A stretch of DNA of 64,000 bases from Anaeromassilibacillus sp001305115 (GTDB lineage: Bacteria; Bacillota; Clostridia; Oscillospirales; Acutalibacteraceae). The notes beneath the pieces were generated by a model, which did no database searches, was not told where the DNA came from, and saw only the letters and a list, made by a program, of their open reading frames with translations. The stretch is from assembly GCA_042854365.1 (NCBI GenBank), contig AP031437.1:1550001-1614000 (forward strand), in the 5' to 3' direction. The number at the start of each line of letters is the position of its first letter. Position 1 is the first letter of the stretch. The position numbers and the translations under genes were made by a program. Below, piece after piece: positions 36,901-44,285 of this stretch.

Positions 36901-37881
36901 CGCGCCGTTGTCCACTGCCTTCTGGCGGTAATATTCTTCCTCCTCGCGCATCAGGCTGAGCCGTTCGCGAAGCTGCTCGTTGCCTGCTAGGATGGCCCGC
37001 CCTTCGCTGTCGTACCCGACGATGAGGTTGGGCATGAGGTTGGCCAGGGATTCTCTGGCCGCGCGCACCTCCTGGGTAGAGGAAGCCGCATCCTGTAAAA
37101 CCGCCAGATTGGCCTCTGCCGTGCGGATCGTTTCTGAATAGCTCTGCGCCTGCTGGATTCCCTCCTGAAAGGCGAGCATCTGTTCCGCGCGCATCTTTTG
37201 ATAGGCCTCGGCAATCATCCCGACCACGGAAGCGGCCAAGTTCAGCCCCGCTACAAAGGAGCCGATCAAATTCACCCCCGAAGCGAGGGCGCTGAGGCCG
37301 GAGGAACCGGACTCGCGGAGTTTGTCGATCCGGCTGGCAAGCTCCTCCAATTTCGAGAAAGCATCCGGCAGCGTATCGGTGAAAACCGACAGGCCGCTCT
37401 GCAAAGCGCTGCTGCCGGACGTCCCTGCATCCGCCTTTGCGCCGCCGGCCTGCTGCGGCTGAATCGCCCGCAGCGGCGCGGAAGAAATCTTGTTCTGCTG
37501 TGCGAGGAAGGAACGCATCGCGTCGTATGTGCGGTCAAATTGTATTTCCAGCTCCTGGAGCTTGTTGCGCTCCAACTCCAACTGAACGGTCGCCCGCTGT
37601 GCTTGCAGCGCTGTATCGGCCCCTGCGGCGGGCGTGCCGGCGAGCTCTTGCAGCTGGATCATGGTCCTGCGCTGCTGTTCGAGCTGTTCAGCGATCTCCA
37701 CGAGCTTTTTCCGGTATTGTTCAGCGCCCTCCACCATGGTCTGGTTGAATTCTTTTGCCGTTTTGTCTGCGTCGCTGTACATGTCGTCCCAAAGGTCGGC
37801 AAGATCGGCGACACGCGTTTCCAGCAAGCGGGTGTCCAGGCCGAGCCCGGAACCGTCTTTTCCCAATGTTCGATCCGGCAA
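33910..37881 (-). CDS. Phage tail tape measure protein
   Basis: 1323 residues, overwhelmingly coiled coil (Gln/Glu/Lys/Arg-rich) with a hydrophobic stretch at about residues 205-240 (GVNLIGSFVAGLNLAASVVG). Tape measure proteins set tail length and are ejected with DNA; at about 0.15 nm per residue this would correspond to a tail near 200 nm (inference). The start is TTG with AGGAGG eight bases upstream. The gene is intact, unlike the head module. Confidence 0.92.
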   Translation of the reverse strand: MPDRTLGKDGSGLGLDTRLLETRVADLADLWDDMYSDADKTAKEFNQTMVEGAEQYRKKLVEIAEQLEQQRRTMIQLQELAGTPAAGADTALQAQRATVQLELERNKLQELEIQFDRTYDAMRSFLAQQNKISSAPLRAIQPQQAGGAKADAGTSGSSALQSGLSVFTDTLPDAFSKLEELASRIDKLRESGSSGLSALASGVNLIGSFVAGLNLAASVVGMIAEAYQKMRAEQMLAFQEGIQQAQSYSETIRTAEANLAVLQDAASSTQEVRAARESLANLMPNLIVGYDSEGRAILAGNEQLRERLSLMREEEEYYRQKAVDNGAVYANDAGALQKQIQDLEASMAQNREWLEWSDAALMDVNPTLSKTMLEEQLKSQSEELAELKHQYREVAQEARDYYYVAVEEATGITDSNGEIITSFTNMSEQYKTAVREMLKEYDELFQGTVSEDQIQGIASDINEMLKDPELVERYAASWRKANEEAQRQADLAYILTQQYGQQAVSMETLSDAYAKLSGGVALSKEELQQLAQALPEVHSYLQQTGDLTLQSGQLLMEVQYQSYADNLNELSTAYQTLSSGQSLNLNQLEEMRSKYPQIDDYLQKTNDLTLRNGEVLREAADAQKEATVSFLENNRQQLESQIDTTQKKIEMLESEIQVYQIAAASEYASVTTQQRQEQRVTNSPKKIALWQQLAQEKEQLESTIALYEEMKRKIETIRHSTWNSTKPAASNVPSSVRKDSDLSDELKQMDHQKKMDQLNLQQELAWLKELQQKYNDLADDRMNLEYRIFSVEKEIREEQRQSVQEKLDAAYDELDQKEKLSEESIQLAQEEYRKLDALRKEYVYAPDADWDKASEAQRAYLLTKEQDLDLNARLYESQKRLAEMQKEAAQGMLDDAYGDISHEKAMDRMTAAQELELLETIQRKAEQMSAQIGELTTSTLAQLTEEQAQYVLNAEQKLELEEKIHEARKRAYQEEYQNLQNRIVLEDLSTEEQIEHLERLQRKYKNNKEIQMDLEIELYNLKKELQQEEINAIDSLAGALVEALRNRYEEQRKAEQDRIQESIGNWQTWEDETVSAIQGQIDALDELEKQEESEEKRREYEQKKQALQLQLAYEKDDYQRKQYQQELARLEKEEQERLDQEAREAERERLEEEIQKVQEESQKQQDALQQELDKINEEYDKMTSDFQLRAEAEKAIMAKTQKEIIELIQSYAPEYDLAGQSIGQKLAEGFKDKFGSVLDYVQEVTDAISNYQQILIDQANAAADKFYQTHQKQADLPQPPASLSAAREKQVQVTVNFNQPVESPVETRRAIQSVMNEIARQIG

Positions 37882-37913
37882 ATCGTCACCTCCTAAATTT
37901 GTGCATCAAAAAA

Positions 37914-37998
37914 CCGCCCCCTAAAAGAGCGGCGGGATCAGGAACTTTTTAAGGGCATCCCGCAGCCGTCTTCTCTATTTTTTAACAGAACCCTAGAA
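37914..37998. repeat. Leader of the 123-bp array
   Basis: CCCTAAAAGAGCGGCGGGAT near 37919 to CCCTAGAAG near 37990. A related leader precedes the single divergent copy near 61945, so leader plus unit is the ancestral element. Confidence 0.6.
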
Positions 37999-39217
37999 GG
38001 CGCGCTGAGGTCAAAAGCCTGCGTGGGATGCGAACCGCATTTCCCCGGCGGGTTGTTCGCCCCACCGGGTTCCTTAAAGCCGCGCCCGAACCGGTTTCTT
38101 TAAGGCCTCGCCCCAACAGGCGCGCTGAGGCAAAAAAGCCTGCGCGGGATGCGAACCGCATTCTTCCCCGGCAGGTTGTTCGCCCCGCCGGGTTCCTTAA
38201 AGCCGCGCCCGAACCGGTTTCTTTGAGGCCGCCCCCCAACAGGCGCGCTGAGGTAAAAAAGCCTGCGCGGGATGCGAACCGCATTCTTCCCCGGCGGGCT
38301 GTTCGCCCCGCCGGGTTCCTTAAAGCCGCGCCCGAACCGGTTTCTTTGAGGCCGCGCCCCAACAGGCGCGCTGAAGCCAAAAAGCCTGCGCGGGATGCGA
38401 ACCGCATTCTTCCCCGGCGGGCTGTTCACCCCGCCGGTTTCCTTAAATCCGCGCCCGAACCGGTTTCTTTGAGACCGCGCCCCAACAGGCGCGCTGAGGC
38501 AAAAAAGCCTGCGTGGGATGCGAACCGCATTCTTCCCCGGCGGGCTGTTCGCCCCGCCGGGTTCCTTAAAGCCGCATCTAAACCGGTTTCTTTAAGGCCT
38601 CGCCCCAACAGGCGCGCTGAGGCAAAAAAGCCTGCGTGGGATGCGAACCGCATTCTTCCCCGGCGGGCTGTTCGCCCCGCCGGTTTCCTTAAAGCCGCAT
38701 CTAAACCGGTTTCTTTAAGGCCTCGCCCCAACAGGCGCGCTGAGGCAAAAAAGCCTGCGTGGGATGCGAACCGCATTCTTCCCCGGCGGGCTGTTCGCCC
38801 CGCCGGTTTTCTTAAAGCCGCGCCCGAACCGGTTTCTTTGAGGCCTCGCCCCAACAGGCGCGCTGAGGCAAAAAAGCCTGCGCGGGATGCGAACCGCATT
38901 TCCCCGGCGGACTGTTCGCCCCGCCGGTTTCCTTAAAGCCGCGCCCGAACCAGTTTCTTTGAGGCCGCGCCCCAACAGGCGCGCTGAGGCAAAAAGCCTG
39001 CGTGGGATGCGAACCGCATTTCCCCGGCGGGCTGTTCGCCCCGCCGGTTTTCTTAAAGCCGCGCCCGAACCGGTTTCTTTAAGGCCGCGCCCCAACAGGC
39101 GCGCTGAGGCAAAAAGCCTGCGTGGGATGCGAACCGCATTTCCCCCGGCGGACTGATCGCCCCGCCGGTTTCCTTAAAGCCGCGCCCCAACAGGTTTCTT
39201 TAAGGCCGCGCCCGAAC
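37999..39217. repeat. Tandem array of ten 120-123-bp GC-rich units
   Basis: Units start (GGCGCGCTGA) at 37999, 38119, 38242, 38365, 38488, 38611, 38734, 38857, 38978 and 39098; most are exactly 123 bp, others 120-121. A partial unit runs to about 39240. Each carries a strong hairpin (CCGGCGGG-loop-CCCGCCGG) and AACCGGTT-like palindromes. Because 123 is divisible by three, several frames stay open on both strands (e.g. 38028-38936), but these are repeats of 41 Arg/Pro-rich residues without ribosome sites and are not called as genes. The array separates the tail chaperone and tape measure genes. Confidence 0.95.
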
Positions 39218-39318
39218 CGGTTTCTTTGAGGCCGCGCCCCAAAGCGGAGTGCGGTCAAGCGGTGTTTCTGCGGGCGAATCGGAGGCGCTTTGAAAAAGCA
39301 GGCCGGAACAAACGCCGG

Positions 39319-39947
39319 TTACCCCTCCCACTCGTCCGCAAAGACCTCTTCGTCCTTCCCGCCGGGCGTGTGCAGGTCGTTGTACTCGTCCATCACAGCG
39401 AGGAACTCGTCGAAGTAATAGCTTTCCATCAGCTCCGTCCGGGGGATGCCCACACTTTGCGCGATTGCGATCCAGCGTTGGAACCAGAATTCGGCGTTTG
39501 CCCCGCCGGTGTGAGCAGCCGGCGGACGGTCCCGAAAAAACCCGACAAGTCGTTGGCCTTCCAGGCGGCCTCCAAAATCTCCGCCAATTCCGCCAGCCCG
39601 AGCGCGTCGGACGCATCCGGGTTGAGCAGGCGTTCCGATGGGATGTCCAGCAGGCTGGAGACCATCCGGCAAAACTGTTCCGGCAGCACGGCCAGCAGCC
39701 GGACGGCGAGCTTGGTCATTCCGCCCCGGTCGATGTGTTCCAGCATCGAGAGCATTTTCGGCATGGAATCGCACCCGGGAAACAGCTCGCCGAGCACAAC
39801 CGCCGGCAAGTCCTCCATCGCGCGCAGAACCTGCAGGTACTTGCCCATGGGCAGCTTGCGAATCTTCACCCCATACAGCTCCTGGACGGGCGGCGCGCTC
39901 ATGCGCAGGCTTTTGTCCGGGCGGCGCAAAAATCTCTGTACATTCAT
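39319..39947 (-). CDS. Tail assembly chaperone, -1 frameshift product (gpGT-like)
   Basis: A ribosome slipping back one base at 39534-39540 would leave the short frame and continue into FFRDRPPAAHTGGANAEFWF, then IAIAQSVGIPRTELMESYYF and stop at 39319, giving about 210 residues. The T extension is acidic and aromatic, as expected for the part that binds the tail tube protein; the G part binds the tape measure. The second frame has no start of its own. Confidence 0.75.
39429..39947 (-). CDS. Phage tail assembly chaperone, short form (gpG-like)
   Basis: 172 residues, mostly helical: ELYGVKIRKLPMGKYLQVLR, then HIDRGGMTKLAVRLLAVLPE. It lies between the tail tube and tape measure genes, the position of gpG/gpGT of siphophages. 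The ATG at 39947 has GAGGAAGC upstream. A slippery heptamer near codon 137 yields a longer product (see 39319-39947). Confidence 0.8.
   Translation of the reverse strand: MNVQRFLRRPDKSLRMSAPPVQELYGVKIRKLPMGKYLQVLRAMEDLPAVVLGELFPGCDSMPKMLSMLEHIDRGGMTKLAVRLLAVLPEQFCRMVSSLLDIPSERLLNPDASDALGLAELAEILEAAWKANDLSGFFGTVRRLLTPAGQTPNSGSNAGSQSRKVWASPGRS
39507..39540 (-). promoter_or_regulatory. Programmed -1 ribosomal frameshift signal
   Basis: On the minus strand the zero frame reads T TTT TTC (39540-39534), a perfect X-XXY-YYZ heptamer. Eight bases later comes a GC-only stem CCGCCGG-CTGCTCACA-CCGGCGG. Spacing and stem are textbook. Confidence 0.8.
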
Positions 39948-39969
39948 GGATAGCTTCCTCCCATATGGA

Positions 39970-40100
39970 GAGGGTGTCCCAAAAGTCGAAGAAGGACGGA
40001 GGGACACCCTCGTCTTTTTAGAAACTCCGGTGTTGTTTCAAGCAGGAAGGGGATGCCCCTTTCCTATGAATCGAACCATTCGTCGGTTGGGGGCGTCCTC
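39970..40100. repeat. GGGTGTCC palindromic element, copy 2
   Basis: GAGGGTGTCCC pairs with GGGACACCCTC and is followed by a T run. Then come GTTGTTTCAA, AGGGGATGCCCC, CCTATGAATC and an end TTGGGGGCGTCCTC. Block order is that of 19521-19644. It is inserted between the tail tube and chaperone genes. Confidence 0.7.
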
Positions 40101-40146
40101 TTTGTCCTGCAAAGCGTCCGCTCAGGGACGGAGGGATTGCAACCGC

Positions 40147-40719
40147 TTAATCGCCAACCTCCGGGAAGGCCGGGATCGTGTCCAGCCAAGTCAAAGCGGT
40201 GCCCTTGTCCACATCCTTGGTGCCGCGGATCTTGCCGTCGCAGGCGCGCGGGCTGCACTTAAAGGTCAGTTCATAGGTCTGGGCCTCGTTGTTTTCGCCG
40301 CGGGTGCTGTGGGTGATCTTGTAGCCGGAGCACTTTGCCACATAGTAGCGATAGAGGCGGTAGCCGCCGTCGGCGCGCAGTGCGGAGAAGGTCAACGCGA
40401 ACTCCGGCGGCACGTCGAAGGTGCTCTCTTCCAGCTCGTCGGTGAGTTCCTCCATGTCCACGCCGCCGAGCGCCGCGAGCAGGGAGAGCTCCATCTCGTT
40501 GACTGTGACCACCAGTGTGGTGTCCGTCCATTCGGCGCCGCTGTCGTACACGCCGTCGTCGCCCGGGATGCTGAACTCCGTGCGGTTGTCGGTCGGCGCG
40601 CAGGTGCGTGCGCCTACCAAACTCTTTTTCTCGCCGGTTGCGGAGTATGCGGTGGCGGTGTTGGTCGCTACCGGGATGATGCCGAGATTTGCAAAACCTT
40701 TCAAATACTTTTTACCCAT
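40147..40719 (-). CDS. Phage major tail (tube) protein
   Basis: 190 residues. It begins MGKKYLKGFANLGIIPVATN and contains VVTVNEMELSLLAALGGVDM, VPPEFALTFSALRADGGYRL and YELTFKCSPRACDGKIR, the pattern of phi13-type siphophage tail tube proteins. It polymerises into the tail tube around the tape measure. A GGAGG ribosome site precedes it. Confidence 0.88.
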   Translation of the reverse strand: MGKKYLKGFANLGIIPVATNTATAYSATGEKKSLVGARTCAPTDNRTEFSIPGDDGVYDSGAEWTDTTLVVTVNEMELSLLAALGGVDMEELTDELEESTFDVPPEFALTFSALRADGGYRLYRYYVAKCSGYKITHSTRGENNEAQTYELTFKCSPRACDGKIRGTKDVDKGTALTWLDTIPAFPEVGD

Positions 40720-40731
40720 AAATATCCTCCT

Positions 40732-41103
40732 TTAATTGCGGCCCCATAGGGCCAATTCCCAGTAAAATGTGGTGTATGCGTCGCCGGATTCCAGCTTGAG
40801 CGGCCCTTTGACCGGCCGTGCAATGCAAAATTCTTCCGGCGTCAGGTCGATGAGGGTCTCCTCCGGGCCGCTGTCCAGCAGGCGAAAGAGCTCCTCGCAC
40901 AGGGCGCGCGCGTCGGCATATGCCTCCCGCCGCACCTGCACTTGAATGTAGTGCGTGCCGGTCCCGTCGTTGACCTCCCCGACGGTGTGATCCCACTCCA
41001 ACAGTGCGATCATGTCCCGCTGTTCTCCAGGAGCCGGGACGGTATCCACATAGATGTCGGGATAGCCCCAGCTCTCCAGATAGCATTTCAGCGCATCGAG
41101 CAT
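40732..41103 (-). CDS. Phage minor capsid / tail completion protein
   Basis: 123 residues starting MLDALKCYLESWGYPDIYVD and containing ALLEWDHTVGEVNDGTGTHY. This family lies between the head-tail connectors and the tail tube in Firmicutes siphophages and helps join head and tail. The start is ATG 41103 after GGAGGTGG. The gene upstream of it in transcription order has been replaced by repeat DNA. Confidence 0.7.
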   Translation of the reverse strand: MLDALKCYLESWGYPDIYVDTVPAPGEQRDMIALLEWDHTVGEVNDGTGTHYIQVQVRREAYADARALCEELFRLLDSGPEETLIDLTPEEFCIARPVKGPLKLESGDAYTTFYWELALWGRN

Positions 41104-41228
41104 GGTTTTGCTCCACCTCCTCCCAGATCCCGTTGGCGATGGGCCACCGGAAGCGTCCTGTTCAGGAAGGCTTCTTATGCAAGTCCCCTGGTTCAAAGGG
41201 CCTCGTTCCGGGGTCCATGTCCATGAAA

Positions 41229-41850
41229 GTCTTCCTGGCTAAGAAGAAACTCTCTGGCTAAAAAAACTCTGTCCAAGAACGCTTCCCTCTCTGGCTCAAA
41301 GGGCTTCGTATCCAAAGCCCTTGTCCCCATGAAAGCCTCCCATCTGAGAATCCCCCTGTCCAAGTCCCCTTGCCCAAAATCCCTTCCCCAGCGTCAGGCC
41401 GGTCAAAAGCGCCCAGTTTGCCTTTGGACGTTCCCGCTACCTTCCCCTTTGTGCCTTCCGCCGTTCCAGGCTTCGAAGGGCCTCATGGCGGCTGGCCAGG
41501 CGGCCCTCTGTACCGGGAAACTTTCTGGCAAGGAAGTCCTCTGTCCAGGAGACTTTTTGGCTAAGAGGCTCTCTGGCTAAAAACCTCTGTCCAAGAACAC
41601 TTCCTATACAAGCCTTCCTGGCTCAAAGGGCTTCGTATCCAAAGCCCTTGTCTCCATGAAAGCCTTCCATCTAAGCCCCCCTGTCTAAGCCTCCCCCGGC
41701 TCTCAAACCCCTGTATCCGAGCCCCCTTGCCCAAAGAAAGCCTCCCATCTGAGAATCCCCCTGTCCAAGCCTCTTTGCACAAAAGTCCTTCCCCAGCGCC
41801 AGGCCGGTCAAAAGCGCCCAGTTTGCCTTTGGACGTTCCCGCCGCCGTTC
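41229..41850. repeat. Two diverged direct copies of a 250-300-bp segment
   Basis: Shared blocks include CTGGCTCAAAGGGCTTCGTA (near 41294 and 41620), CCTCCCATCTGAGAATCCCC (near 41335 and 41746) and GGCCGGTCAAAAGCGCCCAG (near 41397 and 41803). Copy 2 has extra sub-repeats (CTGTCTAAGCC, CTGTCCAAGCC). It fills the 41104-41936 gap where head-tail joining genes normally sit. No gene is supported. Confidence 0.85.
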
Positions 41851-41936
41851 CTATGCCCAAAGCAATCGAGAAAAGAAAGGCCGGGCGTCGGGCCTGAACA
41901 GGTTGAAACCAGGTACGCCGGGTAGGCGGCGGGAAG

Positions 41937-42317
41937 TCATCCCGGCCTGTGGCTTCCCAACAGGTACGGACGCAAGAGGCTTGCCGCCTCCATGCTGTAC
42001 ATCGTTGGTTCTCTTGCCGGTTCGCCCGGATTCTGCGCGCCGGCTGTGTCCGGTAGGGCTAGAGCTTCCAATGCCTGGGCCAGCTTGATGTTCACGGGAA
42101 TGCTCCGGCTCAGGTCGCGGGGAAAGGCCATGTCCTGAAAAATGCTGTGTTTTCTGCCCGCATAGTGCAGGGCTTCCAGATGTTGAGCCGCCCGTTTCAA
42201 GCGATCCTCTTTTTGAGCATCATGGAACATCATCCACGACTCGCCGCCGGGCCTCCCTGTGAGAAGTCCGTCCGCCTCCGAAAGGGTGAGGTATGTGTCG
42301 GTCCCGACTTTGAGCAA
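41937..42317 (-). CDS. Phage head-tail connector, DnaT-like ssDNA-binding domain family
   Basis: 126 residues: KVGTDTYLTLSEADGLLTGR, DRLKRAAQHLEALHYAGRKH, FPRDLSRSIPVNIKLAQALE. This is the start and helical pattern of the head-tail adaptor family often annotated as DnaT-like. The start is TTG 42317 with AGGAGG upstream. It is the only head-side protein left besides the minor capsid gene. Confidence 0.65.
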   Translation of the reverse strand: MLKVGTDTYLTLSEADGLLTGRPGGESWMMFHDAQKEDRLKRAAQHLEALHYAGRKHSIFQDMAFPRDLSRSIPVNIKLAQALEALALPDTAGAQNPGEPAREPTMYSMEAASLLRPYLLGSHRPG

Positions 42318-42537
42318 GTCCCATCGCCTCCTTCTAGGGCTGCCGGTTTGGCTCTTGTATCGCGTCCCCTGCGGAGCCGCATAAAAATCTCGAAATTGAA
42401 ATTAAAATCTTAACAAGATACCAAAACCCTACAGCTTTTGATTTCGTCCTCCGGTTGTCCCGGATTCCGTGATTCTATCGTATCACAAAGGAACTGCTTG
42501 TGAACGCCAATATCCGCTGGAAAACGCCGGAACCTGT
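42318..42537. other. Junction where the phage head and packaging module is missing
   Basis: In intact relatives terminase, portal, protease and capsid genes (roughly 6-8 kb) lie between a sigma-like regulator and the connector. Only about 220 bp of non-coding, locally A+T-rich DNA is present. Confidence 0.5.
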
Positions 42538-43059
42538 TTAAATGCGTTGGACCGCTGCGGCAGCTTTCCAACAGGGGTTATCTTCCTGCGAGCGGGCAGC
42601 CAGCTTGCGTACCGCCTGAACGGCGATATGGCGCGTCTGGCTTTCGCTGTAGGCCACTTCGTCTGCAATTTCTTTCCAGGCAGGGCGGCGTTTCCATTGG
42701 TTCCGGGCGCGCAGATCCTGCGGCCCCATGTAGGCCAATTCTAACACGCGGCGTTCCACACGTCCGAGTTCATTTAAAACCGAGCGGCACCAGTTCTTTT
42801 TCTCGCGCAGTTCCACCGCACGCGCACGGCAGGCATCCGCCTCGCGCTCGTATTCCAGCAGGATTTCAGACAGTGCCAACGCAGCAGTCGGGTCGCTGTA
42901 GCGCCCCTTTCCGCCCGGCATGCCGGTCAGATTGGGAGAGGGCAGGCAGATACACTTCTGTTCCTCCTCCAGCGCTTTGATCTCCTCCAATTCGCTGTGG
43001 ATCATCCGGGGGAGGTCGTAATACTCTGCAAGCAGCTTTTCGATTTCCTTGGGTGTCAT
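42538..43059 (-). CDS. Phage sigma-like late regulator (DUF1492/ArpU-like)
   Basis: 173 residues. Helical start (PKEIEKLLAEYYDLPRMIHS), Gly-rich middle, and C-terminal sigma-70 region-4-like HTH (WKEIADEVAYSESQTRHIAV). Such proteins switch on the packaging and structural operon in Firmicutes phages. An alternative is a small terminase-like HTH protein. Confidence 0.65.
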   Translation of the reverse strand: MTPKEIEKLLAEYYDLPRMIHSELEEIKALEEEQKCICLPSPNLTGMPGGKGRYSDPTAALALSEILLEYEREADACRARAVELREKKNWCRSVLNELGRVERRVLELAYMGPQDLRARNQWKRRPAWKEIADEVAYSESQTRHIAVQAVRKLAARSQEDNPCWKAAAAVQRI

Positions 43060-43173
43060 AACAAAATGCTCCTTTCAAATGTTCCGATGCTGGCCCATGC
43101 CCGCTCGAATGGGTGACTCTGCGCCCTTTAGCGCTCCATATGTAAAACTCTGGCTTCTATGTCGGACGCCGCT

Positions 43174-44080
43174 CTGCGCGCCTCGCTTTGCCTTCCATGT
43201 TCATGCTTTTCAGACACGTTCCTTCCGGCGCTTTCCCCTCTATGGAGATTTCCTCGTCCGTCCGCCCGGCGCTTCCCCCTTTGTGAAGATTCCCTCGCCG
43301 GCCGCCCGGCTTTTCCCGTGTCGGAAGCTACACCGGCCTGCGCTTCTGCATTGCGCCCCCGGACAATACCCTGCGCGCCTCGCTTTGCCTTCCATGTTCA
43401 TGCTTTTCAGACACGTTCCTTCCGGCGCTTTCCCTTCTGCGGAGATTTCCCCGTCGGTTCATCTGGCGCTTTCCCCTCTGTGAAGATTCCCTCGTCGGCC
43501 GCCCGACGCTTCCCCCTTTGTGAAGATTCCCTCGTCGGCCGTCCGGCTTTTCCCGTGTCGGAAGCTACACCGGCCTGCGCTTCTGCATTGCGCCCCCGGA
43601 CAATACCCTGTGCACCTCGCTTTGCCTTCCATGTTCATGCTTTTCAGACACGTTCCTTTCGGTGCTTTCCCTTCTGCGGAGATTGCCCCGTCGGTTCATC
43701 TGGCGCTTCCCCTCTGTGAAGATTCTCCCGCCGCTCGCCCGGCTTTTCCCGTGTCGGAGGCTACACCGGCCTGCGCTTCTGCATTGCGCCCCCGGACAAT
43801 ACCCTGCGCGCCCCGCTTTACCTTCCATGTTCATGCTTTTCAGACACGTTCCTTCCGGTGCTTTCCCCTCTACGGAGATTTCCCCGTCGGTCCATCCGAC
43901 GCTTTCCCTTCTGCGGAGATTGCCCCGTCGGTTCATCTGGCGCTTCCCCCTTTGTGAAGATTCCCTCGTCGGCCGCCCCGCTTTTTCCCGTGTCGGAAGC
44001 TACACCGGCCTGCGCTTCTGCATTGCGCCCCTGGACAATACCCTGCGCGCCTCGCTTTGCCTTCCATGTCCATACTTCTC
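43174..44080. repeat. Tandem array with alternating 197/237-bp units
   Basis: The mark CTGCGCGCCTCGC recurs (with changes) at 43174, 43371, 43608, 43804 and 44043, i.e. spacings 197, 237, 196 and 239 bp. The long units contain an extra about 40-bp block (TTTGTGAAGATTCCCTCG type). Each unit includes CCATGTTCATGCTTTTCAGA. It probably grew as a 434-bp double unit. Open frames on both strands are by-products. It fills the whole 43060-44111 gap. Confidence 0.92.
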
Positions 44081-44111
44081 AAGCAAATTCCCTTCCAAGT
44101 GACAGGCCCGC

Positions 44112-44285
44112 TTAAACCCCTAGCAGCGCCGCAATCTCCTGTGCCGCGCTTTGGTATTCCTCCGGAGGTAACCCCATCTCCCGCAGCTTGTCCTTCAGGC
44201 ACTCGTAGTGGGCCCAGCGGCGCAGAAGGCCATCCTTGCGCCGCCCGCGCGCTTCATCGAGCAGCGCCTTCCATTCATCCGTCAT
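44112..44285 (-). CDS. Small phage protein (57 residues)
   Basis: The minus frame from ATG 44285 to TAA 44112 reads MTDEWKALLDEARGRRKDGL, then RRWAHYECLKDKLREMGLPP. It is a helical, charged, plausible phage replication-region accessory protein. It overlaps the end of dnaB by 11 bp, typical of phage operons. Confidence 0.65.
   Translation of the reverse strand: MTDEWKALLDEARGRRKDGLLRRWAHYECLKDKLREMGLPPEEYQSAAQEIAALLGV

Noticed and set aside
38028..38936. 302-residue plus-strand frame across the 123-bp array
   Set aside because: Openness follows from a 123-bp period free of stops; the minus strand is equally open, there is no ribosome site, and residues are only Arg/Pro/Ala-rich repeats.
37999..39217. 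CRISPR array
   Set aside because: Units of about 123 bp are contiguous with no unique spacers and there are no cas genes.
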